Origin: Melieria omissa
Taxonomy: Eukaryota > Arthropoda > Insecta > Diptera > Ulidiidae
NCBI GenBank assembly: GCA_963971225.1
Contig: OZ020268.1
Span: 47,542,404-47,606,403, forward strand
DNA length: 64,000 nucleotides
Direction: 5' to 3'
The notes below the pieces were generated by a model that worked only from the letters and a program-made list of their open reading frames with translations, did no database searches and had not been told where the DNA came from. The position numbers and the translations under genes are program-made. Below are positions 58,561 to 64,000 of the stretch, piece by piece (the stretch's first letter is position 1; each line of letters opens with the position of its first letter).

Positions 58561-58985
58561 GGAAGAGGAAGAAGTTGGCTTTTATACTGAAAATGTAATC
58601 AAAAGTGAAGTATTAATTTTTATTCAAATAACTTAAAATTTGGGTCGAAGGCTTTCAAGTTGAAATGATGTTTAGTAGCTTAGGTTTTTTTTCATATTGT
58701 AATCAAAATTTAAATATAAATTTTATATTTATATTATTTTATATTTAAATTTTGATTGAAAAATAAAAATTTAGAAGTCTTCGGAAAGGCTGTTTTCAAA
58801 TTGTAATCAAATTTTAAATATTAATGTTTATAAAAAAAGTGAAATCTTCGAAAGGCTTTAAAGCTGAAATAATATTTAATAGCTTTTGGTTTTTTTACTT
58901 AAATTGTAATCAAAATTAAAATAAAAATTTTTGTTAATCAACTAAAAAATCTTCTCAAATTTTACTAAAATTTTAACCGCAACAT
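58560..58985. repeat. ~110-bp diverged tandem units with a 20-bp perfect hairpin
   Basis: TTGTAATCAAAATTTAAAT, GAAGGCTTTCAAGTTGAAAT and TTTAGTAGCTTAGGTTTTTT recur about every 105-120 bp. At 58,701-58,720 and 58,738-58,757 AATCAAAATTTAAATATAAA faces its perfect complement across a 17-nt loop. Confidence 0.75.
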
Positions 58986-59450
58986 TTCCCTTTGCATGGA
59001 CTTTTCTAACCTTCAGAAACCTAACCTAACTTAAGTACTGCGTAGCAATCGCTTCCATATCTCACTTTATATCATATAGATTTTTCTAACTTTAACCAGT
59101 CTAACTTAACCTAACTTTTTGTCCAATTGTTTCTAAATACTTGACGGTACGCCAACCTCAAACCATTACGCTTCAAATAGACTTTTCCAACTTTGACTAA
59201 CCTAACTTTACCTAACTTTACGTGCAATTTTTTCCACATTCGTTTAACATTGACTTTTATAACTTTAACTAACCGAAGTAAGGCTAACGTAACCTAAGTT
59301 AACCTTATCTTTATTTTTTTTCACTTGACTCTGAATCCATATTTCGCTTCACATCGACTTCTCTAACCTCAAAAAACCTAACCCAACCAAACTTTTCGTG
59401 CAATTTATTATGTTCTCTCACTTCACATCGACCTGATTGATACGAATTTT
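58985..59450. repeat. ~105-bp tandem array, four copies (CTAACCTAACTT)
   Basis: Copies near 58,998, 59,090, 59,192 and 59,270 contain TTTCTAACTTTAACTAACCT, AACTTAACCTAACTTT, a GTGCAATTTTTTC stretch and CGCTTCAAATCGACTTTTC. Confidence 0.8.
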
Positions 59451-59459
59451 CATCAAGTT

Positions 59460-61880
59460 GTCGGCGCACTAAGAACCTGTCGCCTATCGCTTACACATTT
59501 GCCAAACGCGCTGCCGTAAGCTGTCACACCGAAATCTCTCTACAATGTGGAAACAACAAAAACACGAACTGAAAACGGGATCACCTGGTAACGCACACGT
59601 CGCGGCTGCGAACCAGGTCGACGGCCACAGGCTGCCGCATGTTGCTTGGCGTGTGGCATCGAACTTACACTAAAATCTAAAATTTAACTTACAAATGCAA
59701 CAACAACAACAAATAGCAACTGCAAATGTGCCACAGTTGCGCGAAACCTGAGCATTTTGCACGTTTTACTGTTATAATTCCTGTTGAAATGGCAAACACA
59801 AAAAAAATCGAAAAATAAAAACACAACAACAACAAAAAACCAATGTGCACTAAAATCAACCGTAAACCAACGGGCAAATTGTAGAAAACAACAACAACAA
59901 CAGCAACAACGGCAGCGAGTGCCACAACAAAACTGTCAGCGAAGGAGGAAAATCTATTAACTACCTTTTCAAGCAGGAAATGCAACAACACCAACAACAA
60001 CAAATGCAACTTGCAAAAATGTAACAGACCCCAAAATGCAGAAAAATACAAAAACAGCACAAAAAAGAATATTGAAATGCAAGTAAAATGGAATAAAGCA
60101 GGAATAGCAGTAAAATGACAGCAACAACAAAAATAAAAACACCAAAAAAAGCGAACAACAACAACAAAAAAACGATAACGCAGTCAACGAGCGCTGCCAC
60201 ACTTTAGGCGAATGCAGCCAACGAGCGCCGCAATGGAATGACACATTTTTAATGGATTTTGTCGAATGTTGCAATCTGCAGGAGCAGCGACGCAAAGTGA
60301 AGCGGAGAGGCGAAGCAAAGAAGCGTTGGAAGCGGCGAACCGGGAATGCAAGCAAACGGTCGCAACAGTGGAAAACCAGTTCAACTTGGCGGCGAAGGCA
60401 GCAACACTAAATGCAATAACAGTAACAGCAACTACAATGGCAACAATAACAACAATAACGACTGGGAGCAACATGAGCGCGCTGAGTACATGAAAATGTG
60501 GAGTACACGCGCGCTGCAGTCAGCGACACTTTGGGCTGCTGTGCGGCTCGGCCGAAGACGCGAAGGCAAAAGCGAAGGCGCGCCGCAATGTTGCAGTTCA
60601 GCTGCTGTAGTAACTACAACAATAACAACTGCAACAGCAACACTGCAAAATTTTATGTAGTTTGGTGACTTTCCTGTGCTGCGTTTTGTTGTTGTTGTTT
60701 TTTGCCCTTTCTAGTGGCCGATTGCAATCGTTGCAGGAAAACAAAATGCAATAACAACAACAATAACAAGAGGAAGCGCTTGAGATAAACTAAAAACCGC
60801 ACACAAACACACACACACACACACAGTCCAGGAAGCGTGCGCACGTACGCCAACATTTCAAATGCGCTCAAATAAAAATTGCACAAAAAAACTGAAAAAA
60901 TTTGAAAAAGCTTAAAAAAACTGCAAGTAAAAAAGCTTTTTGCTCGCTTGATGTTCGCTTGTCCGCAGTCATTTCATAACATTTTTCGTTTTGTGGATTT
61001 TTGAGTTTCTAGACGATTTGTTGGTGGCGCGTGCCGGGCGCGCAAGTTGACAACAAAAACAAAAAATATATATTTCCACAAACGCATCGCTACTATTAAA
61101 AAAACACTTACCGACCAACAACCAGAAATTTGTGCAATTACTACTAACCGTTTCGTGTGTGTGTGTTAGTGTGTCGCTGCCAGCTCGAGGCATTGCCCGG
61201 TTTGGCGCGTTTTCGTACAACGCACACACACACACACGAACGTGCACTCACCGCAGCACTTCACTAAAATCAAGATAGAAAGTTGCCACAACAACAACAA
61301 ATACTACAACAATAATAATGTGGTGTACAACTAAAAACAATTGCTGGGTTGCAGCAACTTTTTGTTGCATGTAGTAACTGATTTTTACATGACGATATGG
61401 CAACGCTAATGCATTGCCAACTACCAACTGCGAACGCACGCCAATGCATTGTCCGTCCCGTCGGCGACAAGATTTCGGTGTGTAGCAACTGAACTTGCAA
61501 TGAACTGGCTGCATCTCTCTGTTCGACTCCGAGGTTCGTTGTGGAGGGGAAAGTTTTAAACTTTTATGAATTTAAAGTCGAATTCTTGACCAGATCGCTT
61601 GAACTGGACAACGCTTTAACTCTGGAATGCTAATCTTTTTTAAAAACTCTTTCACAAAGTGCTTGCAGTATTTATCGAATCGACTAATATTACAAATTCA
61701 AAGTTAGACAATCAGTCAATCATCTTCTTGGTTATCATTGACTTTATCTCAGTTTTTTTAGGGTCGTAAAGGTTACGACAGAGGTTAATACATGAAAGGA
61801 ATCACAATGGACTCCTTTGAATGAATCCTACCTCTGGTCTTTGCTGGTATTTCAATTTTTGCTGTCAGTTTTCCCAGAAT
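59460..61880. other. Unique sequence rich in CAA tracts
   Basis: CAA/AAC tracts dominate 59,700-60,200 and 60,400-60,650. CA runs lie at 60,807-60,825 and 61,222-61,236. Numerous ORFs of 60-128 codons are translations of these tracts. See the separate entry for a weak minus-strand exon candidate. Confidence 0.4.
61112..61490 (-). other. Very tentative minus-strand first exon
   Basis: On the minus strand a TCAGTT initiator puts +1 at 61,490. CGACG at +28 to +32 matches a downstream promoter element in four of five positions, and a GTAAGTGTT donor follows at 61,111. These are short motifs that occur by chance; no acceptor or downstream exon was found and the segment holds CA repeats. I record it only because the three signals are in order and correctly spaced. 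Confidence 0.12.
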
Positions 61881-62149
61881 GATTGTGGTCTCTTTAAGAA
61901 ATGTGTCGATAAGATTAGATTAGGAACGGGAGTCGAGCAACAGCAGCCCGAGTCACTATTCCAATCTTGAACTATTGTGGGGATATTCTTTCCTTACCTT
62001 TATTGGAGGAGTTCGTAAATACTCTGCAATGTTGTCCAGGACTTTCTTATTTTCTTAGATTATTTCTGTTAGGTTTCTGAAAGATCTTTCTTTGTATCAG
62101 CAATTTTGTCTAGGAACTTATTTGTTTTTCTTAGATCAGTTTCAGACAG

Positions 62150-62760
62150 ATCGTTCGTGTGTATCAGTTCCCTACAACTATTCGAGGGACATTCGGTTAC
62201 AATGTACGAATATTTCTTCATCTCCCATACAGAATCTTCATATTTTGCTATCCCTGATTCGCAGTAGCGTTCTATGCATATTTAGTAGTTAGTGTTCGCT
62301 AAGTATTCCTGTCTTGAATTTGAGCTTCGTTGTATTTAGATCCCAAAGGTACTTATGGAGGTACCTACTCCGTATTTTCTTACAGAATAATCAGGAAAGA
62401 ACAACTTGGAATAATGCAGTTCCACTATGATTGTCTTTTTAATGAATTCCTTGTTTTTCAAAATGTCAGTAATGAATCTTGTTAAGACCTAAGATCACTT
62501 CCGTTTCATAGGATCGTCTTGCGGCCCCTGCTTTGCCCATATGTTTGCTTCCTCATGACCATCGTGTCCAAGGTGCGTCGGAGCTAAGTGTGTCTTGAGT
62601 GTGTCATGCTTTGAATGATTTTAAAGAACATTTACTGTCTCTCTGACTTGTTTGAATTCAAAAGTCAAATGTCATCGAGTTCAGAGCCTTGAAATGTGTC
62701 CATACCAACACAGTCAACTATCTTGAAGTTTCTCAATGCAACTCTCAAATACTGGTTACA
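62150..62760 (-). pseudogene. C-terminal part of a non-LTR retrotransposon ORF2 (RNase H to Cys motif)
   Basis: On the minus strand APTHLGHDGHEEANIWAKQG (62,585-62,525) matches the RNase H segment W.P.H.GH.GNEEAD.LAK.G. About 200 nt further on, TKLKFKTGILSEH and LLNMHRTLLRIRDSKI lead, after a stop, into RFCMGDEEIFVHCNRMSLE (62,331-62,181). That is the C-terminal H..LN.HL..IGI.DS..CRFC..E.ET..H.LC.CPAL zinc-knuckle motif of I/R1/LOA-like ORF2 proteins, with the first Cys codon changed to a stop (TGA). RNase H before Cys motif is the normal domain order. Several stops and frameshifts make it dead. Confidence 0.8.
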
Positions 62761-62984
62761 AATCGGAGATAGATAAGCCCGAAAGAGCCTGTTCAGTCCT
62801 AAAAGCTGCGTTGTGATATCTCAAGTTTAGAAATATTGGGTGTCTCTTTGGGTTATACACCATTCTGGTGTCGAACGGAAACCATTCAGATTCTCAGATG
62901 ATTTAGGCGATCTGCTGATACAATGCTTTCCTTTCCTTTGTTTTCCATTAGATTCCATCCTTTTCTCTCCTCTTCTTTAGACAA

Positions 62985-63465
62985 ATACAAAGGAAAGTAG
63001 CTCCAAGAAGCCGAAGTTTCTTCCTAGCCAAAGCATTATTTTCGTCAAGTGACCAAAAAATGATTGAATGGGAGGTTCAATCGCCCAACCAACTTTGCAG
63101 ACCAATGCCAATTATAACCTTCCAGTCTAAAAGAAAGGAAAGTAACTCCAAGAAGACGAAGGTTCTTCCTAATATTCAAAAAAGGAAAGTAGCTCAAAGA
63201 TAGCGAAGTTTCTTTCTGGTCAAAGCCGGACTTTTGTCCAATGAGCGAATGATCGTTGAAAGGGAGGTTTAATCGCCCAAACGACCTTGCAGTCTAATGG
63301 AAATATGAACCCTGCTGTTCAAAAGAAAGAAAACGAGCTCCAAGAAACCGAAGTTTTTTCCTAAATATTCAAGAAACGAAAGTAGCTCCGAAAAGGCGAA
63401 GGTTCTTCTTAGTCAAAGCAGGACTTTCGTCCAAAGACTGATGAATGAATGATCGTTGAGAGGAA
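62985..63465. repeat. ~193-bp tandem array, about 2.5 copies
   Basis: GAAAGTAGCTCCAAGAAGCC, GAAGTTTCTTCCTAGCCAAA, GCAGGACTTTCGTCC and GGGAGGTTCAATCGCCCA recur with starts near 62,993, 63,185 and 63,379. Each unit also holds a second, shorter GAAAGTAACTCCAAGAAGAC block (63,138 and 63,328). Confidence 0.85.
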
Positions 63466-63469
63466 GGTT

Positions 63470-64000
63470 GAGTCGCTGAGGCTCCCTGCCGATGATCCAA
63501 CGGCCTATCAATACCAAAACAGTATCTGAAATAGTGGATTTCTTTAAGTGTTGGTTGGACTAATCGCTGTCCACATTTCTCTGTAGATCCTAAAAGATAT
63601 TTTCTCCACCTAGAACCGGTAACCCAAACGTGCATTAAAAATTAACGATTTAATCTAAAAATAAAAAGCATTTTTATTGAATTAGTGGTATGTATGGTAT
63701 GTGATATGTTTACTGCATTGTAGAGTAGACATGCTTCGATTAGGTTTTTTCAGATTACTCGTATAGTGGCTTACGTGACATATGGGACCATTGTGATACC
63801 ACAAGAAAGTAGTACTGTGTCAATACTGTAGGTCATACGGTAGTCTGTTAAAGTCAGTTTGATTCATGAAAAAACTAGCAGAACTCTTTAACTGACTGAT
63901 CTGAGGTCATTCAATCGATTTCAATTAGGTATGGATTCAAATATCGGGCAAAAACCCCTGGGCGCTTCGTTGCTCTTTTCATGAAATTTTCAGTGACCTT
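63470..64000. other. Low-copy sequence at the right edge
   Basis: The string GGGACCATTGTGATACCACA near 63,784 belongs to a dispersed repeat type familiar from flies. One minus-strand 88-codon ORF overlaps the array end and has no recognised motif. Nothing else is supported. Confidence 0.35.

Overview
This is a gene-poor stretch of an insect nuclear genome, most likely a higher fly (Diptera). A tephritid-type fruit fly is my best guess, from composition and repeat content rather than any species marker. The evidence is dense (CAA)n/(TTG)n tracts, AT-rich spacer DNA, mariner, hAT, Transib and I/R1/LOA-like transposon remains, no long open reading frame that looks like a conserved host protein, and no prokaryotic signals. 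I can support no complete host gene. Most longer ORFs are by-products of tandem repeats or of low-complexity DNA.

Layout. 0-1.3 kb: tandem dispersed-repeat copies that cut into an inverted mariner remnant. 1.3-3.8 kb: unique TG/CA-rich sequence. 3.8-6.3 kb: a 2.5-kb strand-asymmetric polypyrimidine array. 8.5 kb: a TA-flanked MITE. 9.2-15 kb: three satellite-like blocks, one with a dimeric higher-order repeat. 16.5-17 kb: a pentanucleotide microsatellite. 17-25 kb: dispersed repeats with two RNase H remnants of non-LTR retrotransposons, a tRNA-like sequence and three tandem arrays. 26.8-30.7 kb: two arrays. 32.3-33.2 kb: unique sequence resembling a 5' UTR, ending in a possible first coding exon and splice donor. 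33.8-35.8 kb: array. 38.1-40.3 kb: a Transib element with RSS-like ends. 40.4-42.7 kb: 'TTTTCGGAGT' arrays. 44.3-45.9 kb: a mariner whose catalytic region was amplified internally. 46.9-47.9 kb: array. 50.9-52.0 kb: a hexanucleotide microsatellite. 53.1-54.3 kb: array. 54.4 kb: hAT MITE with perfect 8-bp target duplication. 56.0-56.6 kb: internally deleted mariner. 56.7-59.4 kb: arrays. 61.9-62.8 kb: non-LTR ORF2 C-terminal remnant. 63.0-63.5 kb: array.

How it may fit together. Two zero-length-exon splice signals lie on the + strand, a polypyrimidine tract then CAG directly followed by GTAAGC (46,053/46,054) or GTATGT (52,320/52,321). These are what recursive-splicing 'ratchet points' look like in long fly introns. 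With the candidate donor at 33,165 they suggest that roughly the right-hand half of the window lies in one very long intron of a + strand gene whose remaining exons are outside the window. This is inference and needs RNA evidence. The best-supported discoveries are the Transib element, the mariner copies that share stop codons, and the number of unrelated local tandem arrays (about 17 in 64 kb).
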